NCBI GenBank assembly: GCA_009783135.1
Contig: WRHS01000003.1
Span: forward strand, 1-34,179
Length of the DNA: 34,179 nucleotides
Direction: 5' to 3'
Source: Dehalococcoidia bacterium
GTDB lineage: Bacteria; Chloroflexota; Dehalococcoidia; Dehalococcoidales; UBA1222
Position numbers and translations under genes: made by a program. Of this stretch, positions 8,131 through 16,365 are shown one piece after another (the stretch's first letter is position 1; every line of letters starts with the position of its first letter). Below the pieces are notes generated by a model that made no database searches, was not told where the DNA came from, and saw only the letters and a list, made by a program, of their open reading frames with translations.

Positions 8131-9561
8131 TTACAGTGCCCTGTTTTCCAACCATTTCATTGCCATTTCTTCTCCATCTTCAATTGCCATTTCGACAGCT
8201 AGTTTTGCAGAATTAAGCAAATATTCGGATTGTCTGCGAAGTTCAAATGACTGCTGTACATCAATTGCGATTTTATGTTGAACTGATTTAGCAACTAAAG
8301 GAATGACAAATTTCTGTATGTCTTTTGGATAAATATAAGGCTGAGCAGAAGCACTTTTCCATTTCTCTGCTTGCATTCGACCAATAAAGGAATTAAGAGC
8401 GACGCCAAGATATATGAGGTCAACCTTTTTCTTGTCTGCTCTAATTATCGTTATGAAACTCCCTGCCATTGATGGTGTTTCTACAAAATAGTTGTGACAA
8501 TAACCAATATTGGCTCCAACAGAATAATACAGAATATCGTGCATGCGTGAGACGTATTCGCTATTTGCATCTGCAAATTCTTGTGAAGTATAAGGCTCGT
8601 CTTCTGCTGTCAGAAAGGAATAGTCGATTGACTTATCACCTATCCATTTTTGTGAAAAAACTTTTACTTTGCCGTTATCGATATATGGTGGCTGTTTCCC
8701 ATGGTCAATAAATGAAACCAACTCTAAAACGCTTGAATAATCCCCAGATTTGACTGCGTTTTCAACATCTTCGAATTTCTTTTGATAATACTCCGCGTCC
8801 AATCTCCCACTTGTTCCAAAACTCTCTGAAAATGACTTGATTGAAACGGGTTCGTTTGATGGAGTGAAATTTTCCATTCCAAGCGCCGAGAGTAAGCGCG
8901 ATTCAGCAGATGCATAGAGGTTGGCGGATTGCGATAATAAATTCTCAATTTTTGCAAAATGCACAGCTAGCTGTTTCTGGAATCTTTCAGAAGCTAGAGC
9001 AATTTTTAATTCACTTATAAGTCCCATATTGATATTGGGTTGTGCTGTAATAGTCTTAAAACGATTTATTTGATTTTGCCCATATCGCGTGTTTAGAAAT
9101 GTTGAAATATAATATGGCTCATACCCTTCCATAACGGACAATTTAGCTATAGCTTGATTTGAGCTGGAAACGAAATCCTTATCATAGACTGCAACTCTAC
9201 CTAGTGACCCCGCCATCGTAATAAGCACTTGGTTCTTAACGCAATGAGACTTGTGCAATAAAGCGTGGCTTTTATCATCAATATGTCTAATGTCTGACCA
9301 GTCGATGTAGTTATGGTTAATATTTTGAGTCATCAAAAAAGGATGCCCAATATCAGAAAACACAATTTCATTACACAGCGAATATGCTCCGAAATTTTGT
9401 ATCTTTGTTGTACAGTCTTTTAGGCGCTTATGAGGGATAGAAGAGAGATGCTTTTCTGTAAGAACATAATCTTTCTGGTATGTGTTTGCATCTATCCTAA
9501 AATCAATTATCTTTAAGCATTCGCTGATGTTGATTTCTACTGCTTCCAGCCCGCTCATCAA
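8131..9561 (-). CDS. hsdS: Type I-like restriction-modification specificity subunit (HsdS/BcgIB-like), two target-recognition domains
   Basis: Two half-repeats: ISTFLNTRYGQNQINRFKTITAQPNINMGLISELKIALASERFQKQLA and LGVALNSFIGRMQAEKWKSASAQPYIYPKDIQKFVIPLVAKSVQHKIA. Confidence 0.88.
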   Translation of the reverse strand: MMSGLEAVEINISECLKIIDFRIDANTYQKDYVLTEKHLSSIPHKRLKDCTTKIQNFGAYSLCNEIVFSDIGHPFLMTQNINHNYIDWSDIRHIDDKSHALLHKSHCVKNQVLITMAGSLGRVAVYDKDFVSSSNQAIAKLSVMEGYEPYYISTFLNTRYGQNQINRFKTITAQPNINMGLISELKIALASERFQKQLAVHFAKIENLLSQSANLYASAESRLLSALGMENFTPSNEPVSIKSFSESFGTSGRLDAEYYQKKFEDVENAVKSGDYSSVLELVSFIDHGKQPPYIDNGKVKVFSQKWIGDKSIDYSFLTAEDEPYTSQEFADANSEYVSRMHDILYYSVGANIGYCHNYFVETPSMAGSFITIIRADKKKVDLIYLGVALNSFIGRMQAEKWKSASAQPYIYPKDIQKFVIPLVAKSVQHKIAIDVQQSFELRRQSEYLLNSAKLAVEMAIEDGEEMAMKWLENRAL

Positions 9562-9593
9562 TGCTTCATATTTTGAAGCGTCAAATGGCGGGC

Positions 9594-11588
9594 TTAGGCG
9601 AAAAAACTTAACTTTTCGCGTTTGGCAAATTCAATAAACGCTTCAGCAATTCCGTCTTGAGTTAAACCACCATGGTTAAAGAGATCATGATCCACATACA
9701 AATGACCATGTTTATCAATTTTAGCTTTGCCATTGTCATCTTTAACATGGATTTTTTCACCGCTATTGTCTTTACTTGATTTTTGCATTGTGGCAAAGAA
9801 AATAGGGTAATCGTCTTTGTGCGGGCATAATTCATCGTCCCATTTTTGAACAAATAAAACACTAGTTTTGGTCCCGGTATGCGGCTTGAATACATTGCCA
9901 TGAAGCCCGACTACCGCAAGGATGCGGCATTGCGCTGCAATATAATCACGGATTCGTTTATCGCTTGAGTTATTGAAGCGCCCTTGAGGTAATACAATAG
10001 CCATACGTCCGCCTGGCTTAAGGAAATTCAAATTTCTTTCTATGAATAATATGTCGCGTCCAACCTTGTTTTGCTGTTTACCCTTTTCGTTTTTTCCTAG
10101 TTCGTAACGTGAAAGAATAGTGCCTTCCTTGATATCTCCGGCAAAAGGTGGGTTTGCCGTTAGTAAGTCAAATGAAAACTGGCTAAAATCATCGTCATCC
10201 GCACCATTTGGGCGGATATCAAGAAGACGTTCAAACCCTGTATTGTAGTTTCGTTTCCATGTTCTACCACTAGTTGTTTCATTCCAGCGTCCGTAATCTA
10301 GCGTATTGAGATGCAATACATTGCTTTGTCCATCGCCAGCGATTAAATTTAATGTACGAGCAACACGCACAGTCTTTTCGTCGAAATCAATGGCAAAGAC
10401 ATGGTCGCGAACAAAAGAGCTTTCACGTTCTGTGCGCTTATCAGTGGTAAAACCTTCCCCTTCTGGTTGGTTCATTTCTTTGCGAATACCTTTCCAAACA
10501 TGGAAAATCGCATGTACTGGAAAGCCTGAACTACCCGCTGCGGTATCAATAATGTTTTCATGCTCTTGCGGGTTCATCATCTTGACACACATATCAATAA
10601 CATAGCGCGGCGTGAAGTATTGCCCTTTTTCGCCTTTTTGGGATTTGCTCAATAGGTATTCAAATGCGTCATCCACAACGTCAAGATTATTATTGAATAG
10701 CTTGATATCCTGTAGCGTAGAGATACAGATAGCCAAATGCGATGGTGTAAGTTGGATAGTATCGCTGTCAGAAAATATTCCAGGCCACTTCTTTTTTGCT
10801 GACTTGAAAAGCTCTTCGATTTTGGCTTTAAGTTCGCTTTCTGTGTCGCCACCATTGCGAAATTGTAAATAGTAATTAGTATCATTAGCTGCAATGAGTT
10901 CATCATATAGTTTTACAAAAATTAGCTTGAATACTTCTTCAAAACTATCTACACCCGCATTTGCAAGCACTTCATCCTCAATTTCAACAATGATATCGCG
11001 TAGTGCTTTTCCCTCGTTTGAAATTTTGTCGCGTTTCTTCAACTCTTCGTAATTTATTCGCTCGTTAAGTATGTCGGATAGCTTTTCAGATGCTTTGGGA
11101 ATATCGGATAACTGTTCAAAGTAATTTGGGTCTTTGCGGTTATAACAGGATATCTGCTGCCCATTTGTCCAAACGGCAATAGGCGCTCCAGTGGCGTTGG
11201 TGTACGATTTAAGCTGTTCCTTTCCGTCTTTGAGAAGAGGCTTCTTTGTTTCAACAATTATGTACGGAGCCGTAGTATTGAGTTTATCCATGACTACGAT
11301 ATCGGCGCGCTTTTCCTCCCGTCCAAAATTAACTGTATATTCCACTTGCAAGCGGTCTACAGGATAATTGTATTTATTTATCAAACGGTAAAGATATAAC
11401 TGCCTTACAATTTCTTCTGGAGTAAGTTTAATATCCTTGTTCCGGACGAGGCATTTGGTATAGGCAACATCACGGGCTTTACCAGCGACTTGCTTAAGGA
11501 AAATTCGAGCTTCAATGGCTGTTAACTCTTCGTCATTGAAAAGAGAGTACCCATAGCCTGAATTAAATAATACATCTGAAATATTCAT
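9594..11588 (-). CDS. Fused restriction-methylase: N-terminal HSDR_N-type PD-(D/E)XK nuclease domain plus HsdM-type N6-adenine methyltransferase (BcgIA-like)
   Basis: RADIVVMDKLNTTAPYIIVETKKP (nuclease core), KGQYFTPRYVIDMCVKMMNP, DTAAGSSGFPVHAIF (SAM motif), LLTANPPFAGDI (NPPF). Confidence 0.9.
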   Translation of the reverse strand: MNISDVLFNSGYGYSLFNDEELTAIEARIFLKQVAGKARDVAYTKCLVRNKDIKLTPEEIVRQLYLYRLINKYNYPVDRLQVEYTVNFGREEKRADIVVMDKLNTTAPYIIVETKKPLLKDGKEQLKSYTNATGAPIAVWTNGQQISCYNRKDPNYFEQLSDIPKASEKLSDILNERINYEELKKRDKISNEGKALRDIIVEIEDEVLANAGVDSFEEVFKLIFVKLYDELIAANDTNYYLQFRNGGDTESELKAKIEELFKSAKKKWPGIFSDSDTIQLTPSHLAICISTLQDIKLFNNNLDVVDDAFEYLLSKSQKGEKGQYFTPRYVIDMCVKMMNPQEHENIIDTAAGSSGFPVHAIFHVWKGIRKEMNQPEGEGFTTDKRTERESSFVRDHVFAIDFDEKTVRVARTLNLIAGDGQSNVLHLNTLDYGRWNETTSGRTWKRNYNTGFERLLDIRPNGADDDDFSQFSFDLLTANPPFAGDIKEGTILSRYELGKNEKGKQQNKVGRDILFIERNLNFLKPGGRMAIVLPQGRFNNSSDKRIRDYIAAQCRILAVVGLHGNVFKPHTGTKTSVLFVQKWDDELCPHKDDYPIFFATMQKSSKDNSGEKIHVKDDNGKAKIDKHGHLYVDHDLFNHGGLTQDGIAEAFIEFAKREKLSFFA

Positions 11589-11695
11589 TCATAGTCCCTT
11601 CCCGTTGAGTGGAGTATTTTGCAACATACAAAATATAGAACAAATCCGAAGCCATTGCCAATAAGGACGACAAGGTTCGGATTATCTGGTAGTTA

Positions 11696-11767
11696 TGGAG
11701 CTGAGGGGATTCGAACCCCTGACCCTCTGAATGCAAATCAGATGCTCTCCCGCTAAGCTACAGCCCC
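11696..11767 (-). tRNA. tRNA-Ala (anticodon TGC)
   Basis: Reverse complement GGGGCTGTAGCTTAGCGGGAGAGCATCTGATTTGCATTCAGAGGGTCAGGGGTTCGAATCCCCTCAGCTCCA; cloverleaf, GGTTCGAATCC T-arm; CCA not encoded. Confidence 0.97.
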
Positions 11768-11936
11768 ATGCGCCCACATTATAGCAGGCTGGTGCAAAAA
11801 GCAGAAATTCGCAACGGCATCACCCGCCGCCATGACCATGCCGAAAACGCAGTATGCGCATATAAGACAGACACGCCTAAGCCGACAATAATACAGCTTG
11901 ACCTAAAATTACCGCACGCCTAATTGCCGCATACTG

Positions 11937-13544
11937 CTACCGCCACAAATTATTTATATCCTCTTCTATTTCCTTTGGATTTGGCTGCTCGGATGAGATT
12001 TCTTTATAGAATCCCTCCGTGCCGTATTCGCGCGGGCAGAAGGCAACCGGCATTGGTACGGCATGCCCGAAAATTAGCGCCTGTTGCTTGGCAGCCAGTC
12101 TGGCAAGCACGCCTTTAAGTCCGCTTTTGCCGGACGTGCCGGCAAGCACGCTGTCGATGTCGCGTTCGTTATCCAGCAAACAGGTGATTTTGGTTCCCAG
12201 CTGGCTCATGACCTCGGTATCAATGCCTGATGGTCTTTGGTCTATGACCAGCAGGGTGCAGTTATACTTGCGCATTTCGCGGGCGATGGTGCCGAAGATG
12301 GTTTGGGATGCCACCTCGGCATTAAGGAACTTGTGCGCCTCCTCAATGGTGATGACCAGCGGCTTGGGTGCGGCGCTGCCGTCGGCAATGGACCTTTCGG
12401 TGCGCTCGCGGTACTTGTCATAAATGCGCCTTGTCAGCAAATTGGCAACCAGTATATATGCCGCAATATCGGTAAATCGTCCGAATTCCAGCACCACATG
12501 GGTTCCGTTTTCCAGACGGGTCAGTATCTGGGATACGGCTTGCTGCTCTACGTGCGGCTGTGTGAAAGTCAGCCTTGTCAGGGATGTAAGCCCGCGCTTA
12601 AGTGACTGGAAGCTCCCTTCGTGGATATTCAGCGCATTCAGTACTTTGGCGCTGTCCTCGCCGTCCAGATTCAAAGTTTTATTTATCCAGTCTTTTCCGA
12701 AATGCTTGCGCAGTGAATAAGACGCATCAACCGCAAGGTCTGTAAGATTAAGCGTCTGGCGCAGCAATGAAATATCCTCGGGCTCAATTTCGTCGTAGCC
12801 TATTTTAGCTACGAAATCTGGCGTTACCATGCGTTGTCTGGCGTTTTCCTCATCCAGCGTGAAAATAGCCACCTTTGAGCCGAAAAGTTGTTTGAGGGCT
12901 TTTACGTCGCGCCCTTTTTCGTTGCGGTGTTTCCATCCGTATTCCGAGTGCATGTCGAAGACAAGATTTACGGCGGCGCTTTTTTGCAGAATACCAATCA
13001 GCAGCATGCGCGTGAGGAATGTTTTACCCGTGCCGCTCTTGCCGAAAATACCGTTGGAGCGCTTTACCATCTCCGGCAAATTAAGGCATAGCTTGGTTTC
13101 CATATCCAGCGGGTTGCCAATCCAGAACTTTTTGTCATCTTCCTTACCGAAAACAAGTTCAATATCCGCATCAGAGGAAAGCCCCACCGGAGAAAAGTGG
13201 CTTGGTATGGTCTTGACCGGCTGCGGTTCGTTTACATCCGGCTGTGCGGCGCCTCCTATAAGCAGATACGGCGTTACGGTCAGCATGCCGTAGGCTGAGG
13301 TGCCCGAAAGTACCTCGGCGCTGAAATCGTCATCGGCTGACGGCGGGAAAAAGGTCATATGCTGGTCGCTGGCATCCAGCTTTACATCGGTAATCATACC
13401 CAGAAAGCGGTGCTTTTGCCCCTCAATAGTTACGTAGTGCCCCACGACGACATCTTCAACTGACGTATGCCCGTCCATGCGCACGGCGACGCCGTCGCTC
13501 AGTGAGCCGGAAACCACAATGCCCAGTCTGCTCTCTCTATTCAT
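11937..13544 (-). CDS. herA: HerA-like ATPase/DNA translocase (HAS-barrel + DUF87)
   Basis: N-term HAS-barrel-like; GKSGTGKTFLTRMLLIGILQ Walker A; LVFDMHSEYGW; LVITIEEAHKFL Walker B; LLVIDQRPSGIDTEVMSQLGTKI. Confidence 0.88.
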   Translation of the reverse strand: MNRESRLGIVVSGSLSDGVAVRMDGHTSVEDVVVGHYVTIEGQKHRFLGMITDVKLDASDQHMTFFPPSADDDFSAEVLSGTSAYGMLTVTPYLLIGGAAQPDVNEPQPVKTIPSHFSPVGLSSDADIELVFGKEDDKKFWIGNPLDMETKLCLNLPEMVKRSNGIFGKSGTGKTFLTRMLLIGILQKSAAVNLVFDMHSEYGWKHRNEKGRDVKALKQLFGSKVAIFTLDEENARQRMVTPDFVAKIGYDEIEPEDISLLRQTLNLTDLAVDASYSLRKHFGKDWINKTLNLDGEDSAKVLNALNIHEGSFQSLKRGLTSLTRLTFTQPHVEQQAVSQILTRLENGTHVVLEFGRFTDIAAYILVANLLTRRIYDKYRERTERSIADGSAAPKPLVITIEEAHKFLNAEVASQTIFGTIAREMRKYNCTLLVIDQRPSGIDTEVMSQLGTKITCLLDNERDIDSVLAGTSGKSGLKGVLARLAAKQQALIFGHAVPMPVAFCPREYGTEGFYKEISSEQPNPKEIEEDINNLWR

Positions 13545-14140
13545 GGTTTTATCCTTTCCAGTATGGCCTTTAGTCTGGCATAGTCCTGCCCAAGCAGTGC
13601 CGCCAGTTCCTTGCCCGCATTGACCAAAAAGGCCCGCGGGTCCTCCTGTGAGGCGCTCATCAGGCGCAGCACGGCGGCAATTAACTCATCCGACGGCGTT
13701 TCCGCCTTGGCGTTGACCAGCAGCGTCAAAAATGTGTAACAGCGGCTGAAGCCGGCAATTTCCTCGCTGCTGCATTCGTAAACAAAGCCGTGTAAACGTG
13801 CCGGACGCGGCGGCAGGTATTGATTCACTCGTCCGTCTCTCTTATGCCCTACAACCAGCGCGGCGAACTCGCTGCGCAGCAGCTTGACAAGCTGCGGATT
13901 TGCCTTGAAAACGGCCTCCTCCGAAGGCTCGTCCTTGCCGCGCGCTATGGGCTTGCGCCCGGGTTCTATTCCTTCGGTGAATGCCTGATATACCACGGCA
14001 TAAAGTTCGTTGTCGCCCTCGTTTGTTTTAACCAGTGTCCCAAGAGGCGGCAGGGAGTACAACTCATAACACTGGGCACAAAATGTTGTGCTGGATGCCT
14101 GGATAACCTCTCCTAAACGCGTCTGTGATAATTCTTGCAT
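13541..14140 (-). CDS. Unknown protein encoded between NurA and HerA, HAS-barrel-like N-terminus
   Basis: MQELSQTRLGEVIQASSTTFCAQCYELYSLPPLGTLVKTNEGDNELYAVVYQAFTEGIEPGRKPIARG...; 4-bp ATGA overlap with herA. Confidence 0.65.
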   Translation of the reverse strand: MQELSQTRLGEVIQASSTTFCAQCYELYSLPPLGTLVKTNEGDNELYAVVYQAFTEGIEPGRKPIARGKDEPSEEAVFKANPQLVKLLRSEFAALVVGHKRDGRVNQYLPPRPARLHGFVYECSSEEIAGFSRCYTFLTLLVNAKAETPSDELIAAVLRLMSASQEDPRAFLVNAGKELAALLGQDYARLKAILERIKP

Positions 14141-14171
14141 GTCTTGCCTCCATTCTGCTTTGCAGGTGAGT

Positions 14172-15377
14172 TCAAAGCCACTTTGTTTTTTTACTGCTGC
14201 TTTTTGCCGATGATGCGGAACTAATATGCTCATCGGCCAGCCACGTTGCCAGCAGTTGCTGGAAATTTTCCCGGTCGGAGGCGCTCACCACGGCCTGCTC
14301 GTGCGCCTCAGACAGTGCCACGGGATAACCGTTGCCGCGCTGGCACTGGTCGAAAATCAAAGCGTGAGTCAGATCAAGCTTTTGTTTGTCACGTGCGATC
14401 CACTGCGGGATTTCCACGCGTGCGATTTCATCCTCCAGTTTGAGATAAAAGAAATGCACGGCGTGTCCGGCGTATTTTTCCCTGACGATTTTTGCCTGAC
14501 TGGTAAAAAGGGCCGAGCGTTCCCCTGTGACGAGCAACTCAAAGAATAATTCCTGATCCTGCACGCCGGAAAGAACGTCGCAAGGGCGCTGCCCGACGGG
14601 CTTGTACCCGCAGTGCCTTGAGCAGTCAGCCGTATTGTTCGGGCATATGAGCAGTCGCAGCGTATTGGCCACATTTACCGAGCGCGGGAAGCTGATATAG
14701 CTTGCAAGTGACAGGGGTTGTTTTTGCGCCAGTGCTTGCATTTCATCGAGATATTTCATAAAGCCGTTGTCCAGCAGTTCGGTTACCACGAAATCGGGGA
14801 ATTCCTTGCCGGATAGCTGCCACATAATCAGAGAGCCATCGATGACTGCCAGCGCCGGCTGCCCCGTTGGCAGTTCGGTTGCCATTTCCTTTAAGTGGCG
14901 GCATTCGTCCACCGAGCGCTTGAGATTTAGCAGGGGTCCTTCAACCATCTGCACCTGATGACCGGATGCTATAACCGTGTCGTTGTCGCCTGCGTATAAC
15001 AGAGGCAAACTCTCCAGTTTGGCTTCGGTCTTTTGTCCGTAATCCAGCCGCACCTGCCCTATATTAATCAGGTAACAGCGTGTTGACTGGTGCCGGTCAA
15101 CGTCAATCTGTGAGCCGTCCGTTGCAATGATGCTGAAATCCTCCGGAATGGAAATTGGCGGCACATGTGTGTAAAGAGGCTCTACCGGTCCCGCCAAAAG
15201 AAACGGGGAGGTATTCAGGCTTTGGGCGACTTTTTCCTTTAGATTGGTGAATTCGGGTTCATTGAGCGCAAGCAGACTGCGGGCTTTTTCCAGTCGGGCG
15301 CCTTTGTCGTGACCGCCGACTTTAAGCTGCTCCACCATGTTTTGCATTTGTGCGGCTACGTAATTTAGGTTCAGCAT
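14172..15377 (-). CDS. nurA: NurA-domain nuclease
   Basis: FSIIATDGSQIDVDRHQSTRCYLINIGQVRLDYG; ALAVIDGSLIMWQLSG; syntenic with HerA-like ATPase. Confidence 0.83.
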   Translation of the reverse strand: MLNLNYVAAQMQNMVEQLKVGGHDKGARLEKARSLLALNEPEFTNLKEKVAQSLNTSPFLLAGPVEPLYTHVPPISIPEDFSIIATDGSQIDVDRHQSTRCYLINIGQVRLDYGQKTEAKLESLPLLYAGDNDTVIASGHQVQMVEGPLLNLKRSVDECRHLKEMATELPTGQPALAVIDGSLIMWQLSGKEFPDFVVTELLDNGFMKYLDEMQALAQKQPLSLASYISFPRSVNVANTLRLLICPNNTADCSRHCGYKPVGQRPCDVLSGVQDQELFFELLVTGERSALFTSQAKIVREKYAGHAVHFFYLKLEDEIARVEIPQWIARDKQKLDLTHALIFDQCQRGNGYPVALSEAHEQAVVSASDRENFQQLLATWLADEHISSASSAKSSSKKTKWL

Positions 15378-15458
15378 GTTTTGTCTCTTTGGCCTGCCCT
15401 AGTATAGTCGAAAAACTGCTGCAGGTCTAAAATGGGCATGGTTTGGGGCGGCGTCAAC

Positions 15459-16070
15459 TTATTGTAGGGTTTCTCCCGTGACTGAACTGGAGTTATCATT
15501 TTTTACGCCTTGGTCTAATGCCGCAGCCGGTGGGGTCAATGCCAAATTGTGTTCTTTAGCATACTCGATGCACTTTTCCTCTAGCAGCTTGAAGTTGCAG
15601 CAAAGGTATTTGAATTTTCTGACTTGTCTGTCGGCGCTATTCCTATAAACCGGATTAGTAACCTTATCATAAACTTCGGCCGCCATAGCCCTAATTCTTT
15701 CAGGGCTATTTCCTTCACGGCAATAATAGTATTCTTCGTTTAACAATGACCTATAACTAACGTCCTGCTCATTTTTAATAATTTTTCTTTTTTCTAAACC
15801 ATACGGTATAGGCACCATATACTGAAAACAAACATTTGAAATCTTTTTCCCGCTTCTCTCTTGGATTACAAAGTTTGTCGGCGTATTTCTGATATGAGAA
15901 GAAACCGGTGCAAAATACCTAATACCTTTTTCTGTTTCAAACACCACTCCGCATAGAAATTTGTTGTGTGGGCTTGTAGTTGAATAGTCGAATTTAGGTA
16001 TCCTTGGTTCGAATTTTCTCAGATAATCTGCGTATGCCGCATCTATGTCATAAAAGTCTAAACTGCTCAT
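15459..16070 (-). CDS. toxN: ToxN/AbiQ-family type III toxin (endoribonuclease)
   Basis: LDFYDIDAAYADYLRKFEPRIPKF...NKFLCGVVFETEKGIRYFAPVSSHI...NVCFQYMVPIP...CCNFKLLEEKCIEYAKEH resembles the ToxN/AbiQ order of motifs (YxxYL..., xGxVxxxxGxxYxAPLxS, FxMxPIP, FxxLEEKC); preceded by promoter, structured RNA and attenuator hairpin. Confidence 0.8.
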   Translation of the reverse strand: MSSLDFYDIDAAYADYLRKFEPRIPKFDYSTTSPHNKFLCGVVFETEKGIRYFAPVSSHIRNTPTNFVIQERSGKKISNVCFQYMVPIPYGLEKRKIIKNEQDVSYRSLLNEEYYYCREGNSPERIRAMAAEVYDKVTNPVYRNSADRQVRKFKYLCCNFKLLEEKCIEYAKEHNLALTPPAAALDQGVKNDNSSSVTGETLQ

Positions 16071-16088
16071 CGCATAGTCCATAAACAA

Positions 16089-16112
16089 CGAGGGCGACGT
16101 ATGTCGCCCTCG
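16089..16112 (-). terminator. Attenuator/terminator hairpin between predicted antitoxin RNA and toxin gene
   Basis: Perfect CGAGGGCGAC-N4-GTCGCCCTCG (10-bp stem), followed on the minus strand by TTGTTTATGG. Confidence 0.75.
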
Positions 16113-16152
16113 CCAAGATACAACTCGCGCTTAACGGTGGCGAAGCACCTTT
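16113..16152 (-). ncRNA. toxI: Predicted type III antitoxin RNA (single ToxI-like H-type pseudoknot)
   Basis: GGUG-C-UUCGC-CACC-GUUAAGC-GCGAG: stem 1 GGUG/CACC (16146-16149 with 16136-16139), stem 2 UUCGC/GCGAG (16140-16144 with 16124-16128); conserved in the second copy at 22039-22064. Confidence 0.65.
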
Positions 16153-16157
16153 ACACT

Positions 16158-16185
16158 ATTATACTCCGATGAAATACTGTGTCAA
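16158..16185 (-). promoter_or_regulatory. Sigma70-like promoter of the type III TA locus
   Basis: TTGACA (16185-16180), 16-bp spacer, TATAAT (16163-16158). Confidence 0.8.
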
Positions 16186-16365
16186 CTGTTTTTCACCCAT
16201 TGTTTTATGACTAATTCTTCTACAAGCACTTTACCACAAGCACGCTTTGAGGCTTTCTGTGAAATAGTACCAACGGTTTCACTATTAGTCTCATCAGTCT
16301 CAACTAAATATGAGAAAATATACTCGCCAAAATTGAACTAACCGTTGTTATCAAGAGGCACCTGC

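Noticed and set aside
16271-16347. 8-bp inverted repeat CAACGGTT...AACCGTTG upstream of the type III TA locus
   Set aside because: Arms separated by 61 bp and short; could be chance, no function supported.
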